Shown in pieces: positions 7,855 through 15,422 of a DNA stretch of 64,000 nt. How positions within the stretch are numbered: position 1 is the stretch's first letter; each line of letters starts with the position of its first letter. Both the position numbers and the translations under genes were made by a program. This DNA is from AC-32 sp963717475 (GTDB lineage: Bacteria; Actinomycetota; Thermoleophilia; Gaiellales; Gaiellaceae): the NCBI GenBank assembly GCA_963717475.1, contig OY970337.1, positions 372,001 through 436,000 of the forward strand, given 5' to 3'. A model generated the notes under the pieces. The model searched no databases. It worked only from the letters and a program-made list of their open reading frames with translations, and was not told the DNA's origin.

Positions 7855-8999
7855 GAGACGGCTGTCGGCGGGCGCAGCGCGACGACCTTCGCCGTCGCCT
7901 GCCGGCGGTCGAGCGCGCGGAGGAGCGCGGCGACGCAGTCCGGGTCGAACTGGGTGCCTGAGCCCTCTTCCAGCTCCCGGCGGGCCGCATCCGGCCCGAG
8001 CGCCTCGCGGTAGGGCCGGTCTTCCGTCATCGCGCGGTAGGCGTCGCAGACAGCGACGATTCGGGCGCCGACCGGGATGGCCCGGCCGCCGAGCCGGTCT
8101 GGGTAGCCGGTCCCGTCCCAGCGCTCGTGGTGGTGGCGGACGATCGGCAGGATCGCCTGGAGCGATTGGATCGGCCGAACGATCTGCTCGCCGACCTCCG
8201 GATGGGTGCGCATGACCGTCCACTCGGCCTCGTCGAGCGGGCCGGGCTTGTTGAGGATCGCCTCAGGGACGCGCACCTTGCCGATGTCGTGCAGAACCGC
8301 GCCCAGCTCGACGGTGCGAACGGACTCGAGATCGAGCTCGAGCTCCGCTGCGACCGCGACCGCCAGGCGGACGACCTCTTCGGTGTGCTGGCTCGTCACC
8401 GCATCCTTGGCCTCGAGCGCGTTCGAGAGAGAGGCGAGGGTCTCGCGGTAGAGACGCTGCGCGCGCTCCTCGTGCTCGAACGCGAAGAGCAAAGCCGCAA
8501 TCTGGCTTCCTGCGAGCTCCGCGAGGTGCCGCTCGGAGGCCGAAAAGCCGCGCGGCCGCGAGTCGTAGATCTCGATCAGGCCCCACGGCTCGTCACCGAC
8601 GACGAGCGGCACGAGGAGCACCGATTCCATCTGCATCTCACGGAGGACGAACACCTCGGCCGGGTCTGCGCGAGGGTCGTCGCTCGAGATCCCCCACGGC
8701 AGGCCCCGTTCGAGGACCGCCTCAGTGGCCGGATAGTCGGCGAGGTAGTAGCTGAGCCCGCGTGCGACCTGGCGCTCGGAGCGCGCGTAGTCCGCGATCT
8801 CCCGCAGCAACCCTTCCTCGAGCTGCGAGACGAGTGCCGCCTCGGCCCCGAGGAGCAAGGTGAGCTCCTTGCTTGCGGCCCGCAGCATCCGCTGCGAGAC
8901 GCGTTCGGCCGAGACCGCGCGGGTGAACGCGACGAGCTGCCCAAGAGGGTCTCTCGCGCCCGGACGCGGGATCGGATGCAGGTTCGGCCTGGCGCTCAT
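7851..8999 (-). CDS. GAF and HD-GYP domain protein, probable cyclic di-GMP phosphodiesterase
   Basis: 382 residues. A GAF-like sensor domain covers roughly 20-190. It is followed by an HD-GYP domain with the metal ligands LHDIGK (near 237), the HHHERWDGTGYP motif (near 290-300) and DAYRAMTEDRPYR. HD-GYP proteins hydrolyse cyclic di-GMP to pGpG or GMP. All signature residues are present, so activity is likely. There is no membrane segment, so it would be a cytoplasmic sensor. Its ATG overlaps the stop of the upstream GGDEF gene (ATGA), so the synthase and hydrolase are translated together. Confidence 0.88.
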   Translation of the reverse strand: MSARPNLHPIPRPGARDPLGQLVAFTRAVSAERVSQRMLRAASKELTLLLGAEAALVSQLEEGLLREIADYARSERQVARGLSYYLADYPATEAVLERGLPWGISSDDPRADPAEVFVLREMQMESVLLVPLVVGDEPWGLIEIYDSRPRGFSASERHLAELAGSQIAALLFAFEHEERAQRLYRETLASLSNALEAKDAVTSQHTEEVVRLAVAVAAELELDLESVRTVELGAVLHDIGKVRVPEAILNKPGPLDEAEWTVMRTHPEVGEQIVRPIQSLQAILPIVRHHHERWDGTGYPDRLGGRAIPVGARIVAVCDAYRAMTEDRPYREALGPDAARRELEEGSGTQFDPDCVAALLRALDRRQATAKVVALRPPTAVS

Positions 9000-10621
9000 G
9001 CCGCGACCTCTATTCGCGTTCCGGACCGCTTCGCCTGGTACATCGCCTCGTCGGCGACGCGCAGGAGGGCCTCCGGCTCGTCGACGCTGCCGCTGGTCGC
9101 GACGCCGAAGCTCGCGCTCAGCCTGCGGACGAGCGGGTCGATGTTCGCAGCGACCGCGGCCACGATCCGCGACACGATCTCGCGCGCCTGCAACGGCCCG
9201 GCGCCGCGGAGGAGCAGCGCAAACTCGTCGCCGCCCACCCGGAACGCGTTGTCCTCCTCGCGCACGAGCTCGGCGAGGAGCGTGGCGAACTGGGCGAGGA
9301 CGCGGTCGCCGGCGGTGTGGCCGTACGCGTCGTTGATCTCCTTGAAGTTGTCGACGTCGAGAAAGACCAGTGCGAGCGGCTCGGTCCAGCCCGCCTCGGC
9401 CGCCGCTCCGAGCTCGTGCAGAAGTGCGCGCCGGTTCAGCAGGCGCGTGAGCGGGTCGTGGTCGGCGAGGAAGCGCGTCTCCTCGAGCTGCGTCGCGACC
9501 GCCAGCGCCTCCATCGCCTGGTTCGCGAAGATCCGGAGCGCCTGCAGGACGGGCTCCTGCGGGATGAGGCGCGTGTGCGGCTCGTCGGCCCAGAGCACAC
9601 CGCGAACCTCGCCCGCGGCGTCGCGAAGCGGTACCACGAGCCAGTGGTGGTTCCAGGCGTAGGGACCGCGGCCGTTCAGGACGGACTCGTAGACGACCTG
9701 CGACGACCCGACGCGAGCCTCGGCTTCGTCGCCCGACACGAGGTAGCAGCCGGCGATCTCGAACTCCGGGTCGAACAGCCGTGAGATCAGACTGAGCTCG
9801 AGGGGCGCCGTCTCCGCGAGGCCGTCGCCCGCGGCAGCCGCCGGGTGCAGCAGCCCCGTCGCCGGGTCGAGCAGCTCGATCATGACCTTCTCGAACCCGA
9901 GCGCCGTCGAGATTCCCTCGCAGACAGACGTCAGCATCGCCTCCGTCGAGACGGTCTGCGGGAGCTGCGACGAGAGGCGCAGCAGCTGCTCGAGACCCGC
10001 CTGGTGGCGTTCCGAGCTCGCACGTTCCTGTGCCGCCTCGAGCGCGAGCGCAGCGTGTGAGGCGAGGGCAACCGCGACGGCGAGCTTCTCGTCGTCCGGC
10101 CGCCTGCCGTCGATCGGGTCGCCGAACGACATGATCCCGACCATCTCGCCGTCCGCGCGCTCGAGCGGCACGAACACCTCGTCGTTCGGGTGCCAGCCGT
10201 CGGGACCGTCGACCGTCGGCGCGGATTCCGGCACGAAGCGCTCGCCGACGTCGTCCGACCAGTCGAAGGCGTCGTTCGGGATGAAGTAGGCGCCTGCGCG
10301 GATGAACTTGGGGTCGAGGAGCGGCTTCCAGCTGGCCCAGTCGTAGACCGAGCCCGACAGCGCCTCGCGCACGTCGTCGCTCCCGTAGACCGTCTCGACG
10401 TAGAAGTCGTCCCACTCGGGCCGGTAGACGTTCAGGACGACGGTGCCGAAACCGAGCGTCTCCGCGACGACGCGCGCGATCGCGTCGAGCACCGAGGCCG
10501 GGTCGCCGCCCATGCGGACCGTGCGCGTGATCTCGAGGAGGGAGTGCAGAGACGACGCGAGATCGCCGGCCTCGACGTGTCGGGCAGGCATCCGCTTTTG
10601 GGTTGCGTTCACATCAGTCAT
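8996..10621 (-). CDS. Dual-GAF diguanylate cyclase (GGDEF)
   Basis: 541 residues, cytoplasmic. Two GAF domains (about 25-195 and 215-375) precede a GGDEF domain. The active-site motif is RVGGDEFALLL (near 463), and an RxxD inhibitory site (REED) stands five residues before GGDEF, so the enzyme should be active and feedback-inhibited by cyclic di-GMP. The domain begins with the canonical DHDPLTRLLNRRAL. The GAF ligands are not evident. It forms an overlapping two-gene operon with the HD-GYP protein. The start ATG at 10621 is the first of two close Met codons, so it could shift by about 10 residues. Confidence 0.9.
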   Translation of the reverse strand: MTDVNATQKRMPARHVEAGDLASSLHSLLEITRTVRMGGDPASVLDAIARVVAETLGFGTVVLNVYRPEWDDFYVETVYGSDDVREALSGSVYDWASWKPLLDPKFIRAGAYFIPNDAFDWSDDVGERFVPESAPTVDGPDGWHPNDEVFVPLERADGEMVGIMSFGDPIDGRRPDDEKLAVAVALASHAALALEAAQERASSERHQAGLEQLLRLSSQLPQTVSTEAMLTSVCEGISTALGFEKVMIELLDPATGLLHPAAAAGDGLAETAPLELSLISRLFDPEFEIAGCYLVSGDEAEARVGSSQVVYESVLNGRGPYAWNHHWLVVPLRDAAGEVRGVLWADEPHTRLIPQEPVLQALRIFANQAMEALAVATQLEETRFLADHDPLTRLLNRRALLHELGAAAEAGWTEPLALVFLDVDNFKEINDAYGHTAGDRVLAQFATLLAELVREEDNAFRVGGDEFALLLRGAGPLQAREIVSRIVAAVAANIDPLVRRLSASFGVATSGSVDEPEALLRVADEAMYQAKRSGTRIEVAA

Positions 10622-10743
10622 CGCCGCAGGCGCCCCCAGCCTTCGCGGAAGGGAGCCCTAGGTGAAGGATCGCGCGTGCGAGGGGTAGCACGCATCACCC
10701 GGCCGGGGGAGGCGCCCTCCTTCTCGCCGCGGCAAAAACGTGC

Positions 10744-10749
10744 TACAAC
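10744..10749 (+). promoter_or_regulatory. -10 box (TACAAC) 8 nt before a GTG start
   Basis: TACAAC sits 8 nt before the GTG at 10758, the spacing seen at other putative leaderless genes here. No Shine-Dalgarno. The rest of the 136-bp divergent spacer (10622-10757) shows no other clear element. Confidence 0.4.
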
Positions 10750-10757
10750 CGGGTCGA

Positions 10758-11285
10758 GTGCGGCGCATGCTGGTGATAGGGGTCTCGGCGCTCGCGGTTG
10801 CCCTGGCGGCCGTCGCCGCCACGCGGTCCGCGACGCAGCCGACACGACAGGCGGACTGCAGGCAGTCGCTCGTGATCGTGCTCTTCTGGCCGAAAGGGCA
10901 TAGCGCGATCGGCAGCGTCGGCATGGGCGCGAACCACAAGCCGCACGTGGAGATCTACAAGTACTCGAAGAACGGCTACCCGTCCAAGAACCTCCTCGTC
11001 GCGGGCAACGCGAACGGGGACTCGCACTTCTCGAAGGCCTGCAAGTTCGCGAGCGGGCCAGGCCCCTCGGGCGCGATCGCGAACCGAATCACGCTCACGA
11101 AGGCGCGGGCGCTCAGCTGCCGGATCCCGACTGGCGGCTTCGAGCGGGCGAAGCCGGTCACGCGCGGCCTGCAGATCGACCTCGGCTCTCCCCAGACGCG
11201 CGTCCTCTCGGCCAAGCTGCACAAGCGGGGTTCCACGCTCGATTACAGCCACGCGTGGTGCAACGTCGGGAAACCGCCTTCCTGA
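10758..11285 (+). CDS. Hypothetical secreted protein
   Basis: About 175 residues from GTG at 10758 (VRRMLVIGVSALAVALA), or 172 from the ATG at 10767. The N-terminus is a clear signal peptide: two Arg, then a hydrophobic run ending near AAVAATRSA. The mature part has four Cys (ADCRQS, KACKFA, LSCRIP, AWCNVG), which suggests two disulphides outside the membrane. It is basic and Gly/Ser-rich. I recognise no domain. It stands alone between a divergent c-di-GMP operon and rpsA; a link to either is not evident. Confidence 0.7.
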   Translation: MRRMLVIGVSALAVALAAVAATRSATQPTRQADCRQSLVIVLFWPKGHSAIGSVGMGANHKPHVEIYKYSKNGYPSKNLLVAGNANGDSHFSKACKFASGPGPSGAIANRITLTKARALSCRIPTGGFERAKPVTRGLQIDLGSPQTRVLSAKLHKRGSTLDYSHAWCNVGKPPS

Positions 11286-11309
11286 GCGGGCCGGCCAGAA
11301 CCTCACGGC

Positions 11310-11315
11310 TATACT
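11310..11315 (+). promoter_or_regulatory. -10 box (TATACT) for rpsA
   Basis: TATACT is a near-consensus -10 element 13 nt before the rpsA ATG, giving a 5' leader of only a few bases. The -35 region (around 11287-11292) is poor. Confidence 0.55.
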
Positions 11316-11328
11316 GACCGACCTTCCA

Positions 11329-12786
11329 ATGGCCAACGAAACCATGGACCGAGAGGGCGCGCAGCTCGACGAAGCCGGCGTCTGGACGACGACCGAGGAC
11401 GGCGAGCGCGTACCCGACTACGAATCGACCTTCCCCACGATCAACGAGGGGGAGGTGGTGCACGGCACCGTCGTCCGCGTCGACAAGGACGAGGTTCTCG
11501 TCGACATCGGCTACAAGTCCGAAGGCGTGATCCCGGTCGCGGAGCTCTCGATTCGGCGCTCCGTCAATCCCGCGGACGAGGTCACCCTCGGTGACGAGGT
11601 CGACGCGCTCGTCCTGACGAAGGAGGACGCCGAGGGCCGCCTGATCCTGTCGAAGAAGCGCGCCCGCTTCGAGATGGCCTGGAAGGCGATCGAGAACGCG
11701 GCCGAGTCGAAGGAGCCGGTCGACGGCAAGGTGATCGAGGTCGTCAAGGGCGGCCTGATCCTCGACCTCGGCGTGCGCGGCTTCCTGCCCGCGTCGCTGG
11801 TCGACATCCGCCGCGTCCAGGACCTCGACGAGTTCCTCGGCCAGGAGCTGCGCTGCCAGGTGATCGAGCTCAACCGCTCGCGCAACAACGTCGTGCTCTC
11901 GCGCCGCGCCGTCCTCGAGGACGAGCGCAAGGAGCAGCGGCAGCAAATCCTCGACCGGCTCAATCCCGGCGACGTGGTCGACGGCCAGATCTCGAACATC
12001 GTCGACTTCGGCGCCTTCGTCGATCTCGACGGGATGGACGGCCTGATCCACATCTCCGAGCTCTCCTGGTCGCATGTCAACCACCCGTCCGAGGTGCTCG
12101 AGATCGGCCAGGACGTCAAGGTCAAGGTGCTCGACATCGACCGCGAACGCCAGCGGATCTCGCTCGGGCTGAAGCAGACGCAGTCGGATCCGTGGCAGCA
12201 GGTGCTCGAGACCTACAACGAGGGCGACACGGTCGAGGGCAAGGTCACGAAGGTGGTCACCTTCGGCGCGTTCGTCGAGATCATGCCGGGGGTCGAGGGG
12301 CTCGTGCACATCTCCGAGCTGGCGCAGCACCACGTCGAGAACCCGCGCGAGATCGTCTCTCAGGGCGATCTCGTCGAGGCGAAGATCATCGAGGTCGACG
12401 CCGAGCGGCGCCGACTCTCGCTCTCGCTCAAGCGCGTCGAGGGCGGCGGAGTCACGCAGCGCGCGGACGATTCCGAGCCTGTGGAGGGCACGCCCGCGCT
12501 CGACCTCTCCGAGGAGGTCTTCCCGGAGGGTGCGGCCGAGGCGCCGCCTCTCGAGGGCGCCGATGAGCTTGCGGCCGAGCCGGCCGCCGAGGTCGAGGGC
12601 GAGACCGAGCCGGCGGACGAGGCCGAGGCTGAGCCGGTGGACGAGGTAGTCGAAGAGGAACCCCCGGCCCCGGCCGAGGAGCCGGCGGTCGAGGACGCGG
12701 ACGCCAGCATCGAGGCCGACCAGGTCGCCCCGGAGGAGCAAGGCCCGGGCGACTCGGACGGCGAGCCGCCGGCCACGCCGGAGTAG
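11329..12786 (+). CDS. rpsA: 30S ribosomal protein S1
   Basis: 485 residues with four S1/OB domains (about 37-105, 123-190, 209-278 and 294-365), the usual actinobacterial count. Domains 3 and 4 carry the typical NIVDFGAFVDLDGMDGLIHISELSW-like core in two close copies (DFGAFVDL, TFGAFVEIMPGVEGLVHISE). A long tail from about 380 is very acidic and rich in Glu, Ala and Pro, so it is likely disordered. S1 brings mRNA to the 30S subunit, which matters where Shine-Dalgarno sequences are weak, as for many genes here. A TATACT box lies just upstream. coaE follows after 7 nt. Confidence 0.95.
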   Translation: MANETMDREGAQLDEAGVWTTTEDGERVPDYESTFPTINEGEVVHGTVVRVDKDEVLVDIGYKSEGVIPVAELSIRRSVNPADEVTLGDEVDALVLTKEDAEGRLILSKKRARFEMAWKAIENAAESKEPVDGKVIEVVKGGLILDLGVRGFLPASLVDIRRVQDLDEFLGQELRCQVIELNRSRNNVVLSRRAVLEDERKEQRQQILDRLNPGDVVDGQISNIVDFGAFVDLDGMDGLIHISELSWSHVNHPSEVLEIGQDVKVKVLDIDRERQRISLGLKQTQSDPWQQVLETYNEGDTVEGKVTKVVTFGAFVEIMPGVEGLVHISELAQHHVENPREIVSQGDLVEAKIIEVDAERRRLSLSLKRVEGGGVTQRADDSEPVEGTPALDLSEEVFPEGAAEAPPLEGADELAAEPAAEVEGETEPADEAEAEPVDEVVEEEPPAPAEEPAVEDADASIEADQVAPEEQGPGDSDGEPPATPE

Positions 12787-12793
12787 GCCCCAC

Positions 12794-13384
12794 GTGGCGC
12801 ACCCGGTTGCCGTCGCGATCACGGGCGGCATCGGGGCCGGCAAGAGCGAAGCCCTGGCCGCGTTCGCCCGCCACGGCGCGGCGACCGTCTCGAGCGACCA
12901 GATCGTCCACCGCCTGATCCGGGAGGACTCTCGCGTCCGCAAGGCGCTGCTCGACCGCTTCGGCGAGCGGATCCTCGACGAGGCGGGGCAGATCGACCGC
13001 AGCGCGATCGCGGAGATCGTCTTCCCCGACCGCCCGCAGCTCGAATGGCTCGAGGGCCTGCTCCATCCGCTGGTCGTGCAGGAATACCTCGAATGGCGAG
13101 AGCAGCTGGCCGGCCTCCCGAATCCGCCGCCGGTGACCGTGACGGAGGTACCGCTCCTCTACGAGGTCGGCGGGCAGGAGAGGTTCGACAAGGTCGTCCT
13201 CGTCACGGCGCCGAAGGAGGTGCGTCAGGAGCGGGCGAAGTGGTGGCCGGTGGGCCCGCGGGAGAAGCGGTTGATCCCCGACGAGGAGAAGGCGAAGCGA
13301 GCCGACTTCGTCTACGTCAACGACGGCCCGCTCGAGGAGCTCGACGCGTTCGTGGCGCGGGTGATGGACGAGCTGACGGGATGA
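12794..13384 (+). CDS. coaE: Dephospho-CoA kinase
   Basis: 196 residues from GTG. The P-loop GGIGAGKS is at residues 11-18, followed by the family SSDQIVHRL segment, the lid/CoA-binding part LLHPLVVQEYLEWRE and the PLLYEVGGQERFD motif. It phosphorylates the 3'-hydroxyl of dephospho-CoA in the last step of coenzyme A synthesis in the cytoplasm. The arrangement rpsA-coaE is common in actinobacteria. Its stop overlaps the start of the next gene (ATGA). The pantothenate genes panB and panC lie about 19 kb further on. Confidence 0.93.
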   Translation: MAHPVAVAITGGIGAGKSEALAAFARHGAATVSSDQIVHRLIREDSRVRKALLDRFGERILDEAGQIDRSAIAEIVFPDRPQLEWLEGLLHPLVVQEYLEWREQLAGLPNPPPVTVTEVPLLYEVGGQERFDKVVLVTAPKEVRQERAKWWPVGPREKRLIPDEEKAKRADFVYVNDGPLEELDAFVARVMDELTG

Positions 13385-13938
13385 TCGTCAGGCGGCTGCT
13401 CGCCGTCCTGGTCGTGGGCGCTGCGCTCGTCGCCGCCTTCGCGTACGTCGACGCGACCGAGCCGGGCTGGTACGTGAGGCTCCGCTACCCGCTCCACTAC
13501 GACGCGATCGTCCGGGGCCACGCGCGCAACTACCGGCTCGACCCTGCCCTGCTCGCGGCGGTCATCTACCAGGAGAGCAAGTTCCACGTCCACGCGCGCT
13601 CGAGCTCCGGCGCGATCGGGCTGATGCAGCTCCTGCCGGCTACCGCGGAGGGGATCGCGATCCACACCGGCGGCACGCGCTTCCAGGTCTCGGACCTCGA
13701 CGACCCCGAGATCAACGTCCGCTACGGCGCCTGGTACCTGCGCCACCTGCTCGACAAGTACGACGACGAGCGGACCGCGCTCGCCGCCTACAACGCGGGG
13801 CAGGACAACGTCGACCGCTGGAGGGCGGAGGGGACGGGGATCGCCTTCGCGGAGACGCGCCACTACGTCAAGCGCGTCGAGCATCTGCAGACGCTCTACC
13901 GCAGGGCCTACCACGCGCGACTGTACGGGTCATCCTGA
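13381..13938 (+). CDS. Lytic transglycosylase (SLT-type), membrane-anchored or secreted
   Basis: 185 residues. A signal anchor (IVRRLLAVLVVGAALVAAF) is followed by a goose-type lysozyme/SLT domain: the catalytic Glu65 in VIYQESKFH, the GAIGLMQLLPATA motif, and AAYNAGQDNVDRW. Such enzymes cleave the MurNAc-GlcNAc bond of peptidoglycan to give 1,6-anhydro products, working outside the membrane in wall turnover. The size and layout match MltE/Slt35-like transglycosylases. The start overlaps the coaE stop by 4 bp, so it is the third gene of the rpsA-coaE operon. Confidence 0.9.
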   Translation: MIVRRLLAVLVVGAALVAAFAYVDATEPGWYVRLRYPLHYDAIVRGHARNYRLDPALLAAVIYQESKFHVHARSSSGAIGLMQLLPATAEGIAIHTGGTRFQVSDLDDPEINVRYGAWYLRHLLDKYDDERTALAAYNAGQDNVDRWRAEGTGIAFAETRHYVKRVEHLQTLYRRAYHARLYGSS

Positions 13939-13964
13939 TGCTTGAGCGGCATTACGCCTGACAC

Positions 13965-14000
13965 TTGACAGACAGCATCCGTGATGTCATAGTGACGTCA
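13965..14000 (+). promoter_or_regulatory. Promoter with embedded RHH-type operator
   Basis: TTGACA (13965-13970), a 17-bp spacer and CATAGT (13988-13993) form a good promoter, and the ATG lies at 14003, so the transcript is nearly leaderless. Over the -10 sit two 8-bp half-sites, TGATGTCA (13982-13989) and TGACGTCA (13993-14000), 11 bp apart. Spacing by one helical turn is typical of ribbon-helix-helix repressors, and the first gene encodes one, so autoregulation is likely. Confidence 0.7.
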
Positions 14001-14002
14001 CG

Positions 14003-14452
14003 ATGCAGCTACAGAGATTCATCGATGCGCTCAAGGCCGACCTTTCAGCGGTCGCGGAGCTGGGGGACGAGAACACGGCGAACGCCGCCGGACAGCTCGT
14101 CATCACGCTTCAGGGATCGCTCGGCCTGCGCCTGCTCGACGCGCTCTCGGAAGCCGCGCTCGAGCTGAACGACAAGCTTCCGTTCGGCCACGTCGAGGTT
14201 CGCCTCACGGGCCAGGATCCCGAGTTCGTCTTCGTCGGCGAGGAGGCGGAAGCCGCTCCCGCCGGGGCGGAGGAGGCCTACACGGCCCGGATCAGCCTCC
14301 GCCTGCCGGACGCGCTCAAGACATCGGTCGAGACCGCCGCAGCCCGGGAGGGCGTCTCGGCCAACACCTGGATCGTGCGCGCACTCTCGCGCTCGGCGAC
14401 GGGCCCGGCCGTCCAGTCAGGTAACCGACTCACGGGCTACGCCCGGAGCTGA
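14003..14452 (+). CDS. HicB-like ribbon-helix-helix regulator
   Basis: 149 residues. The C-terminal part (about 95-132, with ARISLRLPDALKTSVETAA then GVSANTWIVRAL) is a ribbon-helix-helix DNA-binding domain of the Arc/HicB type. The N-terminal ~75 residues are a helical domain seen in actinobacterial proteins often labelled HicB-family antitoxin; no HicA toxin is present. Its position behind two TGAYGTCA half-sites suggests it represses its own operon, which continues with a microprotein, DUF4097 and exporters. Residues 60-67 (PFGHVEVR) recur in the next small gene. Confidence 0.8.
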   Translation: MQLQRFIDALKADLSAVAELGDENTANAAGQLVITLQGSLGLRLLDALSEAALELNDKLPFGHVEVRLTGQDPEFVFVGEEAEAAPAGAEEAYTARISLRLPDALKTSVETAAAREGVSANTWIVRALSRSATGPAVQSGNRLTGYARS

Positions 14453-14463
14453 GGGGAGGAACC

Positions 14464-14562
14464 ATGGCGTTCTATCCAATCCCGTTCGGCCACGTGGAAG
14501 TGCGGGTCGACAACAGGCCGCAGCGCCCGCCGGTTCGTCCGGCGGGGAGGCGCCGGCGATGA
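14464..14562 (+). CDS. 32-residue microprotein sharing PFGHVEVR with the RHH regulator
   Basis: ATG at 14464 follows an excellent Shine-Dalgarno (GGGGAGGA, 14453-14460) and the gene ends in TGA overlapping the DUF4097 start (ATGA), so it is placed and spaced like a true gene. The product begins MAFYPIPFGHVEVRVDN and ends in an Arg/Pro-rich tail (RPAGRRRR). The PFGHVEVR stretch is identical to residues 60-67 of the upstream regulator, and 14 bases are identical at 14180-14193 and 14482-14495, so it may derive from a partial duplication. It may bind the regulator or its partner; that is speculation. No hydrophobic segment. Confidence 0.6.
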   Translation: MAFYPIPFGHVEVRVDNRPQRPPVRPAGRRRR

Positions 14563-15422
14563 GGAGCGAGACCTTCCAGACGCCGGGCAAGGTTCGCACC
14601 GAGCTGCGGCTCGGGGCAGGCGAGATCAGGCTGACGAGCGGCGAGGACGGGCAGACCGTCGTGTCGCTCGAGCCGCTGCGGGACAACGACGCGACCCGCG
14701 AGGCGATCGAGAACGCTCGCCTCGAGCTTCGCGAGCGCGGCGGGGTGTACGAGGTCGTGGCGGAGATCCGCGACCGCGGCCGCGGCTTCGGCTTCTCGCG
14801 GGGCGCGGAGGTTCGGATCGACGTCCGCTGCCCCGACGGCGCCGACATCGACGCGAAGAGCGGCTCGGGCGACGTCGAGGCCCGCGGCCGGTACGGGTCG
14901 GTCGAGGTCCAGACCGGCTCGGGGGATGTCGAGCTCGACGAGGTCGAAGACGCGAGGATCAACGCGGCGAGCGGGGACATCACCGTCAGGTCGATCGCCG
15001 GCGAGGCGCGCTTGAACACCGCCTCCGGTGACCAGCGCATCGACTCCGTGACCGGAGACGCCAAGCTCAACTCGGCCTCCGGCGACCTCCTCCTCCGCTC
15101 GGCCGGCGGGAGCGTCGAGGCCAACAGCGCCTCCGGCGACGTGATCGTCCAGGAGGCCCGCTCGTCCGTGAACGTCAACACGGCTTCGGGCGACCAGGTG
15201 ATCGGGAGCGCGGTTCAGGGCCGCGTGACCCTCAAGTCGGCATCCGGCGATCTCGAGATCGGGATCCGCGAGGGCTCGACCCTGCATGTCGACGCCCGCT
15301 CGCGCAGCGGCGACGTTCGCTCCGAGCTTCCAGTTTCCGAGACGCCGCCCGAGGGCGACGCCCCGCACATCGAGCTGCGCGCCGACACGATGAGCGGCGA
15401 CATCAGGGTCAAGCGGGCGTGA
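14559..15422 (+). CDS. DUF4097 beta-strand repeat protein
   Basis: 287 residues. After an N-terminal domain (about 1-85), the rest is a ladder of roughly 19-20-residue repeats around the sequence (A/T)xSGD(V/I), at least nine times (KSGSGDVEARG, QTGSGDVEL, NAASGDITV, NTASGDQRI, NSASGDLLL and so on). This predicts a right-handed beta-solenoid. There is no signal peptide or membrane helix, so it should be cytoplasmic. DUF4097 proteins are often linked to RHH regulators and to exporters or ABC genes in actinobacteria, but the role is unknown. Both ends overlap neighbours by 4 bp. Confidence 0.85.
   Translation: MRSETFQTPGKVRTELRLGAGEIRLTSGEDGQTVVSLEPLRDNDATREAIENARLELRERGGVYEVVAEIRDRGRGFGFSRGAEVRIDVRCPDGADIDAKSGSGDVEARGRYGSVEVQTGSGDVELDEVEDARINAASGDITVRSIAGEARLNTASGDQRIDSVTGDAKLNSASGDLLLRSAGGSVEANSASGDVIVQEARSSVNVNTASGDQVIGSAVQGRVTLKSASGDLEIGIREGSTLHVDARSRSGDVRSELPVSETPPEGDAPHIELRADTMSGDIRVKRA

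Noticed and set aside
14003..14452. Toxin-antitoxin module based on the HicB-like protein
   Set aside because: No HicA or other toxin gene is adjacent; the downstream microprotein has no toxin features, so an autoregulator is a better reading.
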